In this document: piece by piece, positions 8,496 to 16,086 of the stretch | Numbering within the stretch: the first letter of the stretch is position 1 | Layout of the letters: each line of letters begins with the position of its first letter | Source of the DNA: Kitasatospora sp. MAP12-44 | Lineage (GTDB): Bacteria; Actinomycetota; Actinomycetes; Streptomycetales; Streptomycetaceae | Reading direction: 5' to 3' | Assembly (NCBI RefSeq): GCF_029892095.1 | Contig: NZ_JARZAE010000004.1 | Location: 806,001 to 870,000, forward strand | Length of the DNA: 64,000 bases | Translations under genes and position numbers: made by a program | The notes under the pieces: model-generated | Databases searched by the model: none | What the model was told of the DNA's origin: nothing | What the model saw: the letters and a program-made list of their open reading frames with translations, nothing else

Positions 8496-9029
8496 ATGAC
8501 CGAGATCCTCACACCCCGACTGCTGCTGCGCCGCTGGAGCGACCACGACCTCGCCGCGATGGCCGAGATCCACGCTGACCCCGACGTGATGCGCTGGATC
8601 GGCGACGGCTCGGTTCGCGACCTGGAGCAGACCGCGGAATCCATCGAGAAGTGGGAGGAGGAGTGGGACGACGAGGGCTTCGGCCTCTTCGCCGTCGAGC
8701 TGCTGGGCTCGGGCGAGCTGGCCGGGTTCACCGGTCTCTCGGTGCCCACCTTCCTGCCCGAGGTGCTGCCCGACATCGAGATCGGCTGGCGGCTCGGCCG
8801 CCAGTTCTGGGGCCAGGGCTACGCCTCGGAGGCCGCCCACGCCGCGATGGAGTTCGCGCTGGAGGACCGCGGCCTCGACCGCCTGATCAGCGTCAGCCGA
8901 GTGGACAACGCCGCCTCGCAGAACGTGATGCGCAAGCTGGGCATGAAGCATGAGCGCGACACCGTCCACCCGGCGTACGGCCATCCGCTGAGCATCCACA
9001 GCATCGACCTCACGGAGTACCGCGCCTGA
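8496..9029 (+). CDS. GNAT N-acetyltransferase, RimJ/RimL-like
   Basis: 177 residues. It begins TEILTPRLLLRRWSDHDLAAM, the usual RimJ/RimL opening. It has EIGWRLGRQFWGQGYASEAAHAAMEFAL (the Q/R-x-x-G-x-G/A acetyl-CoA loop, about residues 93-120) and then ISVSRVDNAASQNVMRKLGM, the conserved VxxxNxxSxxxxxKLG motif. Such enzymes acetylate protein N-termini or small amines. Stand-alone gene; substrate not predictable. Confidence 0.85.
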   Translation: MTEILTPRLLLRRWSDHDLAAMAEIHADPDVMRWIGDGSVRDLEQTAESIEKWEEEWDDEGFGLFAVELLGSGELAGFTGLSVPTFLPEVLPDIEIGWRLGRQFWGQGYASEAAHAAMEFALEDRGLDRLISVSRVDNAASQNVMRKLGMKHERDTVHPAYGHPLSIHSIDLTEYRA

Positions 9030-9066
9030 GCGACTCGCGCTCCTACTCCTACTCCTACGCCGACTC

Positions 9067-9837
9067 CTAGGCCGGCGACTGCGACTGCGACTGCGACTGC
9101 GACTGCGCGAGGGTGGCGTCGATGCCGGCCATCGCGATATCCAGGCCCACCTCGAACTGCCGGTCGCGGGCCTTGGCGACGCCGCCCTCCAGCTGCTGCG
9201 CCACCAGGTCGGTGTTCTCCACGAACCGGGGGTCGGCCTGTTCGGCGATCCCGAAGACGGCCCGTTGGAACTCGTCCTCGCCCAGCCCGGAGACCCGCAC
9301 CCGCAGCGACCACTGCGCCTCCACCAGCGCGAACCCGTACACGAACTGGAAGATCAGGCCGAGCGCCCCGCCGAGTTGGTCACCGGTGAGACCGCTGCGC
9401 GTCGCCGCGGCGACGGCGCTGGTGGAGAAGAGCATCGAGTTCGGCCCGATGGCCAGGAACTGTCCGACCAACTGCCCGGCCCACGGGTGGCGTTGGAAGC
9501 AGTGCCGGTACTCGTGAGCGAGCGTGCGCAGATGCCGGCGCCAGTCGCCGTGGTCCTCCAGCGGCGGGATGCGGATCTCGCCGACCACCTCGTCCAGGGC
9601 GAGTTCGAGCAGGGCGTCCTTGGTGTCGACGTACCAGTAGACCGACATCGGTGTGACGTCCAGCTCGGCCGCCAACTTGCGCATGGAGAAGGCCGGCAGG
9701 CCCTCGGCGTCCATCAGCGCGACCGCGGCGCGGATGACCCGCTCACGGCTGAGGCCGGCAGGCGCGCTGCCCCGCTTGCGCCCCTTGGGCGGGGCCACCC
9801 AGATGCTGGCGCTCGGGTCGCGGGGTGTGTCGGTCAT
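9067..9837 (-). CDS. TetR-family transcriptional repressor
   Basis: 256 residues. The N-terminal helix-turn-helix is clear (LSRERVIRAAVALMDAEGLPAFSMRKLAAELDVTPMSVYWYVDTKDALLELALDEV), and the C-terminal ligand domain resembles the TetR_C class with tetracycline-repressor-like helices. The gene lies 69 bp downstream of the MFS exporter on the same strand, so the pair is probably co-regulated and the repressor senses the exporter's substrate. A 15-bp hairpin lies between them. The extreme C-terminus is a run of five Gln-Ser pairs encoded by five copies of GCGACT (9075-9104, plus strand), a slippage-prone tail. Confidence 0.85.
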   Translation of the reverse strand: MTDTPRDPSASIWVAPPKGRKRGSAPAGLSRERVIRAAVALMDAEGLPAFSMRKLAAELDVTPMSVYWYVDTKDALLELALDEVVGEIRIPPLEDHGDWRRHLRTLAHEYRHCFQRHPWAGQLVGQFLAIGPNSMLFSTSAVAAATRSGLTGDQLGGALGLIFQFVYGFALVEAQWSLRVRVSGLGEDEFQRAVFGIAEQADPRFVENTDLVAQQLEGGVAKARDRQFEVGLDIAMAGIDATLAQSQSQSQSQSPA

Positions 9838-9856
9838 CTGCGCTGTCCTTCTGCTC

Positions 9857-9891
9857 TCGCTGCACGGCCGGGAGCACCGGCCGTGCAGCGA
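9857..9891. terminator. 15-bp perfect hairpin between MFS and tetR genes
   Basis: TCGCTGCACGGCCGG (9857-9871) pairs perfectly with CCGGCCGTGCAGCGA (9877-9891) around a 5-nt GAGCA loop. It sits between the exporter stop (9906) and the repressor start (9837), so it could partially terminate and lower repressor expression relative to the pump. Confidence 0.7.
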
Positions 9892-9905
9892 TCGTAGAGG
9901 GCGGG

Positions 9906-11462
9906 TCAGCCGCGATCGGCGACCGGCCCGGCGGTCGGCCCGGCGACCGGCCCCGCGGTCGACTCGGCCGACTGCGCCGGGCTCGGGACGGGTGGCTTCG
10001 CGGCGGCCCGGCTGAGCAGTCGGCCCGCGAGCAGGCCTCCCACCAGCACCGCGACGGCGCCGATCAGTTGACTGGTCGTCAGACTGTCGGCGAAGGCAGT
10101 ACGCACGTGCGCGACGGCGGACGGTCCGGCAGCGGCGAGCGCGTCCGGCAGCGAGCGCGCCGCCGAAGCCGGCAGACCGGCCGGCAGCGAGGCGGCGAAC
10201 CCGCCGGTGAGCACCGCGCCGAGGACGGCGACGCCCAGCGAGTTGCCGAGCTCGCTGAGCGTGCCCATCAGCCCCGAGCCGATGCCGGCCTTCTCCGGCG
10301 GGATCGAGCTCATCACCGCGCCCGCCATCGCGGGCTGCGCGCAGGCCACCCCCGCACCCATCAGCACCAGCCCGAGCAGCATGCCCGGGTAGGAGCCGCT
10401 GTGCCCGAACTCGGCGATCGCCGCGAGGCCGGCCGCCAGCAGGGCCAGGCCACCGGCGACGGCGACCGGGGGCGTGAGTTTCATGGTCAGGCGCATGCCC
10501 GTACCCGTGAGGTTGAGCACGACCACGGTGAGCGCCATCGGGGCCGTCCGCAGGCCGGCGGAGAGCGGACCGTAGCCGAGCACGAACTGGAGGTGCTCGG
10601 TGAGCAGGAAGAGCGAGCCGCCCATCCCGAAGCTCACCAGCACGCCGCCCGAGATCGCGCCACGGAAACGGGCGTTGCGAAAGAACCCCAGGTCGAGCAG
10701 CGGGTGCTCGATCCGGCGCTCCCAGAGCGCGAAGGCCAGCAGGAGGAGCAGCCCGAGCCCGCCGGTCAGCAGGGTGCGCGGCCCGGTCCAACCGGTGCCG
10801 GGCCCCTGGATGATCGCGTACACCAGCGCGACCAGGCCGGCCGTCGACAGCGCCGCGCCGAGCAGGTCGGGCCGGTCGCCCCGCGGGTCCTTGGACTCCG
10901 GGACGAGCCGGGCGACCGCCACCAGGCCCAGCGCGGCGACCGGCAGGTTCACCAGGAAGACCGAGCCCCACCAGAAGTTCGCCAGCAGCAGCCCGCCGAT
11001 CACCGGTCCGAGCGCGAAGCCGAGCGAGGCGACGGCGGTCAGCGCGGTGATCGCCTTGGGCTGTTCGGCCGGGTCGAAGGTGCGCACCACCAGGGCGAGG
11101 CTGGTGGCCAGCAGCAGGCTGCCACCGACGCCCATCCCCACGCGCGCCGCGATCAACTCCCCCGGGCTCCCGGCCAACGCAGCACCGAGCGAGCCGACCC
11201 CGAACAGCGCGAGCCCGAGCAGCTGCACCTTCTTGCGCCCATAGCGGTCGGCGAGCCCGCCGGCCGCGATCAGCAGCCCCGCCTGGGCGAGCGAGTAGGC
11301 GCCGACGACCCACTGGGCCTGTGCGGTGGTGGCGCCCAACTCCCGCCCGAGGGAGGGGATCGCGACGTTGAGGATGGTGTTGTCGAGCACCACGACGAGT
11401 TGCACGAGGCAGATGACGGCGAGGATCAGCCATCGATCGGTTCTGCGCTCAGCCTGGGACAT
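9906..11462 (-). CDS. DHA2-type MFS drug exporter (EmrB/QacA-like, 14 TM)
   Basis: 518 residues. N-terminal helix 1 contains LVVVLDNTILNVAIPSLGRELGAT, the DHA2 motif D1 (LDxTIVNVALP). Motif A follows as GGLADRYGRKKVQ, and motif C appears as ALGPVIGGLLLANFWWGSVFLVNLPVA. Length and segment count fit the 14-helix family that pumps hydrophobic or cationic antibiotics. The C-terminal tail is a repetitive AGPVAGPTAGPVADRG. Two repressor-like palindromes lie just upstream of the ATG at 11462, and the TetR gene follows, giving a classical self-contained efflux/repressor unit. Confidence 0.9.
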   Translation of the reverse strand: MSQAERRTDRWLILAVICLVQLVVVLDNTILNVAIPSLGRELGATTAQAQWVVGAYSLAQAGLLIAAGGLADRYGRKKVQLLGLALFGVGSLGAALAGSPGELIAARVGMGVGGSLLLATSLALVVRTFDPAEQPKAITALTAVASLGFALGPVIGGLLLANFWWGSVFLVNLPVAALGLVAVARLVPESKDPRGDRPDLLGAALSTAGLVALVYAIIQGPGTGWTGPRTLLTGGLGLLLLLAFALWERRIEHPLLDLGFFRNARFRGAISGGVLVSFGMGGSLFLLTEHLQFVLGYGPLSAGLRTAPMALTVVVLNLTGTGMRLTMKLTPPVAVAGGLALLAAGLAAIAEFGHSGSYPGMLLGLVLMGAGVACAQPAMAGAVMSSIPPEKAGIGSGLMGTLSELGNSLGVAVLGAVLTGGFAASLPAGLPASAARSLPDALAAAGPSAVAHVRTAFADSLTTSQLIGAVAVLVGGLLAGRLLSRAAAKPPVPSPAQSAESTAGPVAGPTAGPVADRG

Positions 11463-11476
11463 GCCCGCTCCGCTCT

Positions 11477-11507
11477 TCTACGGCGTATAAGACTTCTACA
11501 GCGTAGA
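11477..11507. promoter_or_regulatory. Paired TetR-type operators
   Basis: Two similar near-palindromes, TCTACGGCGTATA (11477-11489) and TCTACAGCGTAGA (11495-11507), have centres 18 bp apart immediately upstream of the exporter ATG. The second has perfect 5-bp arms TCTAC/GTAGA. They are the obvious targets for the TetR regulator of this pair. A GTAGA half-site also occurs at 9893-9897, upstream of the repressor. Confidence 0.7.
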
Positions 11508-11782
11508 GGAGCAGCACTGGCGGGCACCACCTCTTTTTGACTCGCCCTCTTGGACTCGCTCTCGGCTTCGGCCAAGCGTCAGGGGGCTGAGTGGGAAGCC
11601 AAGCTGTCCCATCGTCAGACAAGTCCCGAGGCCGCTGCGGGGCCGGCGTTGGCTACCGTCGGACCGGCCGGGCCAGCGCACGCAGTCAGCCCCCCCCCTT
11701 CCACGACACCCGCGCCTACGGCGACGACCTGCCTCAGGGCCCTCCGCCGGTGGGCAGGCATGCCCCGTGGTTCCATGGAGTT

Positions 11783-12559
11783 GTGGTCCTGTATGTCGGC
11801 ACCTCGGGCTGGCAGTACGACGACTGGTGTGGCGTCCTGTACGCGGCGCGGATGCCGCGCCGGCTCTGGCTGGAGGAGTACACCCAAGGATTCGCCACGG
11901 TGGAGAACAACAACTCCTTCTACCGGCTGCCCACGGCGGAGACCTTCGCCGGCTGGCAGGAGCGGACGCCGGAGGGGTTCGTGATGGCGGTCAAGGCGAG
12001 CCGCTATCTCACGCACATCAAGCGCCTGCACGACCCGCAGGAGCCGGTGCAGCGGCTGCTGTCGGCCGCCCAGGGGCTGGGCCCGCGGCTCGGACCGGTC
12101 CTGCTCCAGCTCCCGCCCACCCTGCGGGCGGACGCCGACCTCCTGGACGGCTGCCTGAGCTGCTTCCCAGCCGGGGTGAGAGTGGCGGTCGAACCCCGCC
12201 ACGATTCATGGTGGGTGCCGGAGATCCGAGCCGTGCTCGAACGGCACGGCGCCGCCCTCTGCTGGGCGGACCGGCAGGGACGTCCGGTCACCCCGCTGTG
12301 GCGGACCGCCGACTGGGGCTACCTGCGCTTCCACGCCGGGCTGGCGCAGCCGCCGCCCCGGTACGGTCGGCAGTCGCTGGCCACCTGGGTGGCGAGGGTC
12401 TCCGAGGCCTGGTCGGATGAGGCAGACGTGTACGCGTACTTCAACAACGACCTCGGCGGTGCGGCTCCCCTGGACGCCGTCGCCTTCGCCCGAGCGGCCG
12501 CCAGGGCCGGCCGGACGGTGAGCCGCACGCCGCAGCACCTGACGGTGAGGCAGGCATGA
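11783..12559 (+). CDS. DUF72 family protein
   Basis: About 258 residues. The N-terminus VLYVGTSGWQYDDW and the following FATVENNNSFYRLPTAETFAGWQERTPEGFVMAVKASRYLTHIKRL are diagnostic of the DUF72 TIM-barrel-like family, whose biochemical role is not established. Later conserved elements are VAVEPRHDSWW, and YAYFNNDLGG near the end. The GTG at 11783 is chosen because the family begins right at xLYVGTSGW. GGAG lies very close upstream, so the GTG at 11750 is an alternative. The stop overlaps the acylphosphatase start (ATGA at 12556). Confidence 0.85.
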   Translation: MVLYVGTSGWQYDDWCGVLYAARMPRRLWLEEYTQGFATVENNNSFYRLPTAETFAGWQERTPEGFVMAVKASRYLTHIKRLHDPQEPVQRLLSAAQGLGPRLGPVLLQLPPTLRADADLLDGCLSCFPAGVRVAVEPRHDSWWVPEIRAVLERHGAALCWADRQGRPVTPLWRTADWGYLRFHAGLAQPPPRYGRQSLATWVARVSEAWSDEADVYAYFNNDLGGAAPLDAVAFARAAARAGRTVSRTPQHLTVRQA

Positions 12560-12840
12560 TCCGCAGTCGACTGATCGTCTCCGGCGAAGTCCAGGGCGTC
12601 TACTTCCGTGACACCTGCCGGAGCACGGCGCGGGAGCACGGCGTGGCCGGCTGGGTGCGCAACCTCCCCGACGGAACGGTCGAGGCCGTGTTCGAGGGCG
12701 AGGCCACGGCCGTCGAGCGGCTGGTCACGTGGGCACGGCGCGGCCCGTACGCGGCCGTGGTCGCCGGTGTCCGCGTCCACGAGGAGGAGCCCGAGGGACT
12801 GGTGGGCTTCGAGATCCGCCCGACCCCCTGGGGCGGCTAG
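12556..12840 (+). CDS. Acylphosphatase
   Basis: 94 residues, the standard acylphosphatase length. It hydrolyses carboxyl-phosphate bonds such as acetyl phosphate or 1,3-bisphosphoglycerate in the cytosol. The active-site loop GEVQGVYFRDTCR places the phosphate-binding Arg at residue 18, and GWVRNLPDGTVEAVFEG supplies the catalytic Asn at residue 36. The ATG overlaps the DUF72 stop, so translation is coupled. Confidence 0.92.
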   Translation: MIRSRLIVSGEVQGVYFRDTCRSTAREHGVAGWVRNLPDGTVEAVFEGEATAVERLVTWARRGPYAAVVAGVRVHEEEPEGLVGFEIRPTPWGG

Positions 12841-12841
12841 C

Positions 12842-13045
12842 GCAGCACCGCGCAATGTAGCCGGGCTGCTTCAGCAGGTACGGGAACAGGTAACGCAGGT
12901 GGGCGTCGGCGTGCCTCAGCCAGCGGGCCTTGGAGGTGAAACCGAGCATCGCCTGCACCATCGCCAGCGTCACCCGCTCCGCGTCACCGAGCTGTGGGGC
13001 GATACCCACCGTCGGCCGCCAGGGAGCGAGCTGCGGGGAATCCCT
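12842..13045 (-). pseudogene. IS982-family transposase fragment (5' part only)
   Basis: On the minus strand the frame reads LLRDSPQLAPWRPTVGIAPQ and continues with an uninterrupted MLGFTSKARWLRHADAHLRY / LFPYLLKQPGY segment, the characteristic N-terminal region of actinobacterial IS982 transposases. It stops making sense after GYIARCC, where the acylphosphatase gene begins, and a TGA interrupts the frame just before LLRDSP. About 70 of roughly 280 residues remain; the DDE catalytic core is absent. It is a dead remnant beside an intact IS110-type element. Confidence 0.75.
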
Positions 13046-13097
13046 GAGTAGTCATCCCGGGCCCTTTCGGTCCCGCCCCGTGGCCGGGAAAATTTGG

Positions 13098-13257
13098 GGC
13101 GGTGTCCGTCCGGATGACGTCGATGGTCCTTGGTGCCGAACGTCGAGCCCGCTGAGTAGTCGGACGCGGGGGCCGAGTGCAGGAGTCCAGTGATGTTGCC
13201 TTGAGCACGCAAGAGAGAGTCTTCGAATCCTGTGGCCCCGGATGGACGGACACCGCC
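13098..13257 (+). ncRNA. Candidate IS110 bridge RNA (structured transposase leader)
   Basis: The 160 nt before the IS110 transposase are closed by a perfect 14-bp inverted repeat, GGCGGTGTCCGTCC (13098-13111) with GGACGGACACCGCC (13244-13257). Inside is an arm of GGGGCC (13169-13174) with GGCCCC (13234-13239), extended by CAGGA (13180-13184) with TCCTG (13228-13232), and a small TTGC/GCAA hairpin at 13196-13212. IS110 elements encode a bridge RNA with target- and donor-binding loops in the non-coding end, in one subgroup directly upstream of the recombinase gene. Position and size fit; loop specificities were not derived. Confidence 0.45.
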
Positions 13258-13289
13258 ACCGATGTTGGGGATGAGAGGCAGGGGCGGGC

Positions 13290-14537
13290 ATGGATGTGCT
13301 GGAGGAACGGTGCGGGGGCGCCGATCTGAGCAAAGCGGATGTCAAGGTGTGCATTCGGGTGCCCGGCACCGGAAAGCGTGCCCGCTACGAGGTCCGCACG
13401 TTCTCGACCATGAACGACGGCCTGTTGGAGCTGCGGGACTGGCTCGTGGAGAACAGGGTCACCCGGCTGGGCATGGAGGCGACGGCGTCGTACTGGAAAC
13501 CGCTGTTCTACCTGCTGGAGGCGACCGAGGGGATCGAGCCGTGGCTGCTGAACGCCCAGCACATCAAGACCGTCCCCGGGCGCAAGACCGACGTGAAGGA
13601 CTGTCAGTGGATCTGCCGGCTGGTCGAGTACGGCCTGGTCCGCCCCAGCTTCGTGCCCCCTCGTGACATCCGACAACTGCGGGATCTGACCCGATACCGC
13701 ACCGAGACCGTCCGTGATCGCGCCCGCGACGTGAACCGGCTGGCGATGTTCCTGGAGGACACCGGGATCAAACTGTCCTCCGTGGTCAGCGACATCACGG
13801 GGCGCTCGGCACGGGCCATGCTGGATGCCCTGGTGGCGGGGGAACGCGACCCGCACGTGTTGGCCGACCTCGCTCTGGGCAAGCTGCAGGGCAAGGTCCC
13901 GCTGCTGACCCGGGCGTTGACCGGCAGCTTCAGCGGGCACCACGCGTTCATGGTCGCCGCGATGCTGCGAGCCATTGACGAGGCCGACGACCGGATCATC
14001 CGCCTGAGCGAGGAGATCAACCGGCAGCTGCGGCCACTGCGGCAGCAGGTGGACCTGCTGATCACCATTCCCGGCATCAGCCTGACGCTGGCCCAGGTCC
14101 TGATCGCCGAGGTCGGCGTCGACATGGGCCGCTTCGCCACCGCCGGACACCTCGCGTCCTGGGCCGGGATGTGTCCGGGCAACAAGGAGTCTGCCGGCAA
14201 GCGCCTGAGCGGCCGGACCCGTCACGGCGACACCTGGCTCAAGACCGCCCTGTTCATGGCCGGCGCCAGCGCCGCCCGCAGCAAGAGCACCTACCTGGGC
14301 GCCCAGTTCCGGCGGTTGGTCCCGCACCGCGGCGCGAAACGCGCAACTCTTGCGGTCGGGCACTCCATCCTGGTCGCCACCTGGCACATCCTGCACGACC
14401 TCGTCCCCTACCGTGATCTCGGCCCCGACCACTTCACCAACCGGCTCGGCAAGGAACGCCAGACCCGACGCCTGCTCGCGCAACTCACCGCCCTCGGCCT
14501 CAACGTCACCGTCACTCCCCACGAGGAAGCCGTCTGA
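13290..14537 (+). CDS. IS110-family transposase/recombinase
   Basis: 415 residues, full length. The N-terminal RuvC-like DEDD domain is seen as GGADLSKADVKV (first Asp about residue 12), GMEATASYWKPL (Glu) and KTDVKDCQWIC (Asp residues). The C-terminal Tnp domain has LITIPGISLTLAQVLIAEVG followed by WAGMCPGNKESAGKRLSGRTRHGD, with the conserved Ser of the IS110 active site. No frameshift or stop is present, so the enzyme looks functional. It would recombine DNA as directed by a bridge RNA. Element ends were not determined; IS110 insertions usually lack long terminal repeats. Confidence 0.9.
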   Translation: MDVLEERCGGADLSKADVKVCIRVPGTGKRARYEVRTFSTMNDGLLELRDWLVENRVTRLGMEATASYWKPLFYLLEATEGIEPWLLNAQHIKTVPGRKTDVKDCQWICRLVEYGLVRPSFVPPRDIRQLRDLTRYRTETVRDRARDVNRLAMFLEDTGIKLSSVVSDITGRSARAMLDALVAGERDPHVLADLALGKLQGKVPLLTRALTGSFSGHHAFMVAAMLRAIDEADDRIIRLSEEINRQLRPLRQQVDLLITIPGISLTLAQVLIAEVGVDMGRFATAGHLASWAGMCPGNKESAGKRLSGRTRHGDTWLKTALFMAGASAARSKSTYLGAQFRRLVPHRGAKRATLAVGHSILVATWHILHDLVPYRDLGPDHFTNRLGKERQTRRLLAQLTALGLNVTVTPHEEAV

Positions 14538-14539
14538 AC

Positions 14540-14561
14540 TGCGCTGTTGCGCGCCAGCGCA
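14540..14561. terminator. Hairpin after the IS110 transposase
   Basis: TGCGCTG (14540-14546) pairs with CAGCGCA (14555-14561) around an 8-nt loop, 3 bp after the stop and followed within a few bases by TTTT. It may be a terminator or lie in the right end of the element. Confidence 0.5.
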
Positions 14562-14572
14562 CGTCATTTTCA

Positions 14573-14592
14573 AGAGAGAGAGAGAGAGAGAG
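14573..14592. repeat. (AG)10 dinucleotide microsatellite
   Basis: Ten uninterrupted AG units lie 35 bp after the IS110 gene. Dinucleotide runs of this length are unusual in such GC-rich DNA. Confidence 0.95.
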
Positions 14593-14622
14593 GTCGTCGG
14601 TCATCACAGGGAGTGCGGTCGC

Positions 14623-14667
14623 GAGGGAGTCCAAGTCAGTCTTCACACACCGACGTTGGACTCCCTC
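14623..14667. terminator. Strong bidirectional terminator
   Basis: GAGGGAGTCCAA (14623-14634) and TTGGACTCCCTC (14656-14667) are perfect 12-bp inverted arms. A further GTC/GAC pairing inside is offset by one bulged base. The hairpin separates the convergent IS110 and glycosyltransferase genes. Confidence 0.75.
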
Positions 14668-14757
14668 CTTCCACGCGCGCAGGCAGTCAGCGCGGGTTCA
14701 GGGCTATCCGGAGTTTCCGCACACTCACTTCGATGGACTTCGGCTTCGCTGCTGGGT

Positions 14758-15879
14758 TCATCGGTGGAGCCCTTCGAGCAGGGGAATCGTCTGCTCGGCT
14801 CCCGGTAGCGCGTTGATCTCCTCTCGGACCCGCTCGGCGGCGCGGCGGTAGGCGCCGTCGGCGAGCACAGCCGATACCGTCATGCGCACTTCCTCCGAGG
14901 TGACAGTGACCGGGTCCAGGACCTGGGCGATACCGAGTTCGACGCACCGCTGCGCGTTGTACGGCTGGTCCGCACCCAGGGGGAGCAGGACCGACGGCAG
15001 GCCGTGGGCGAGCGCTCCCATGAGGCTGCCGGAGCCTCCGTGCGAGACGACCAGATCGCACTGCGGCAGAAGCAGCTCCTGCGGAACGAACTGTTCGACC
15101 CGGACGTGGTCGGGCAGCGGCCCGAGCTCTGCGGGGTCGACGCGCTCACCGACGGTCACGACCACGTTCACGGGAAGCTCCCGGAGCCCGGCCATGACCT
15201 TGGAGAACAGGTCAGTGGTGTTGTTCACGGTGCCGAGGGTGAAGTACACAGTGGGCGTGCGCGGCGTGGCGTCAGCTGGACTGATGGCTGTCTGTCGGAA
15301 CGAGAAGGTGCGTGCCGGCAAGGGGAAGCGCGGGTTTCGGAAGCTCGGCGGGAACGGCGACAGAACCAGGTGCCGGTCCAGCATGGCGAGTTCGGGGTCC
15401 GGCGGCAGGCCGTATGCGGATCGCAGCTCGTGCAGTGGCTCGGCGACGACTTCCTTGCGCAGAAAGCCCCCGGCCGCGAGCACAAGGACAGTCGCGCAGG
15501 GAAGTGCGAGCGATTCGGCCGCGATCGCGGTGCCGAAGTCGACCTCGTCACGCACCAGGACATCGGGCTTCCACGCACGGGCAAGTTCAAGAACCGCCGC
15601 AGCATGCCGCCGAGCCCCGCGCCGGGCGAAGCCCTCTGCGAGCTGCCGAACATCCGCTTCCGGATCGGGTATCTCCAACGTCCGGCGGTCCGCGGCTTCC
15701 GCGCGTCTGCGCGGCTCGCTCGTGGCGAAGGCAGTGAACCCGGCGGCTGCGATCTCGGGCCCCCTCCCGCCCGCACCGGCAATGGCGACCGTGTGACCTG
15801 CGGCTTGAGCTGCTCGGGCCACGGGGATGAGAGGGCGGAAGTGACCGCTGCCACCGATGAACGTGAACAGGATTCGCAT
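14758..15879 (-). CDS. GT1 glycosyltransferase (MGT / antibiotic-type)
   Basis: 373 residues, GT-B fold. It opens MRILFTFIGGSGHFRPLIPVARAAQAAGH, as in UDP-sugar-dependent macrolide and aglycone glycosyltransferases. The C-terminal half contains VRVEQFVPQELLLPQCDLVVSHGGSGSLMGALAHGLPSVLLPLGADQPYNAQR, the nucleotide-sugar-binding signature with the HGGSG turn and the D-Q pair. It probably glucosylates a hydrophobic acceptor. No biosynthetic partner genes adjoin it, so detoxification or resistance is as likely as biosynthesis. It is bounded by a terminator downstream and two palindromes upstream. Confidence 0.85.
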   Translation of the reverse strand: MRILFTFIGGSGHFRPLIPVARAAQAAGHTVAIAGAGGRGPEIAAAGFTAFATSEPRRRAEAADRRTLEIPDPEADVRQLAEGFARRGARRHAAAVLELARAWKPDVLVRDEVDFGTAIAAESLALPCATVLVLAAGGFLRKEVVAEPLHELRSAYGLPPDPELAMLDRHLVLSPFPPSFRNPRFPLPARTFSFRQTAISPADATPRTPTVYFTLGTVNNTTDLFSKVMAGLRELPVNVVVTVGERVDPAELGPLPDHVRVEQFVPQELLLPQCDLVVSHGGSGSLMGALAHGLPSVLLPLGADQPYNAQRCVELGIAQVLDPVTVTSEEVRMTVSAVLADGAYRRAAERVREEINALPGAEQTIPLLEGLHR

Positions 15880-15908
15880 CGGGCGATGCTACCGGCAACG
15901 GACCCGTC

Positions 15909-15963
15909 CGAAGCCAGGGCTTCGCGCAGAACCGGTAACCGGGCTGACAGCTGCCATGGCAGC
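15909..15963. promoter_or_regulatory. Two palindromes upstream of the glycosyltransferase
   Basis: CGAAGCCAGGGCTTCG (15909-15924, 7-bp arms) and GCTGCCATGGCAGC (15950-15963, fully palindromic) lie 30 and 71 bp upstream of the ATG. They could be operators; the regulator is unknown. Confidence 0.35.
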
Positions 15964-16031
15964 GTCCCCAAGACACCAGGCCCACATACTCGCCGGCAAA
16001 CCTAGTCTTCGCGCTCGCCCGCCATGGCAGC

Positions 16032-16066
16032 CGAGGGACCCGACCGCATCGCGGCCGGGTCCCTCG
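16032..16066. terminator. Terminator after the TipA-like gene
   Basis: CGAGGGACCCG (16032-16042) pairs with CGGGTCCCTCG (16056-16066), and inside after one mismatch CCGC pairs with GCGG around an ATC loop. The hairpin lies 21 bp beyond the stop of the leftward MerR gene. Confidence 0.8.
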
Positions 16067-16086
16067 TCGTTTCGTGCTCCCGTGGG

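Noticed and set aside
9067..11433. A 788-codon frame joining the TetR gene to sequence antisense-framed with the MFS gene
   Set aside because: Only the last 256 codons make a protein family; the upstream part is an out-of-frame reading of the MFS gene. TetR starts at 9837.
12970..13212. An 80-codon minus-strand frame covering the IS982 start and IS110 leader
   Set aside because: The product is out of frame with the IS982 similarity and spans the structured leader; it has no family likeness.
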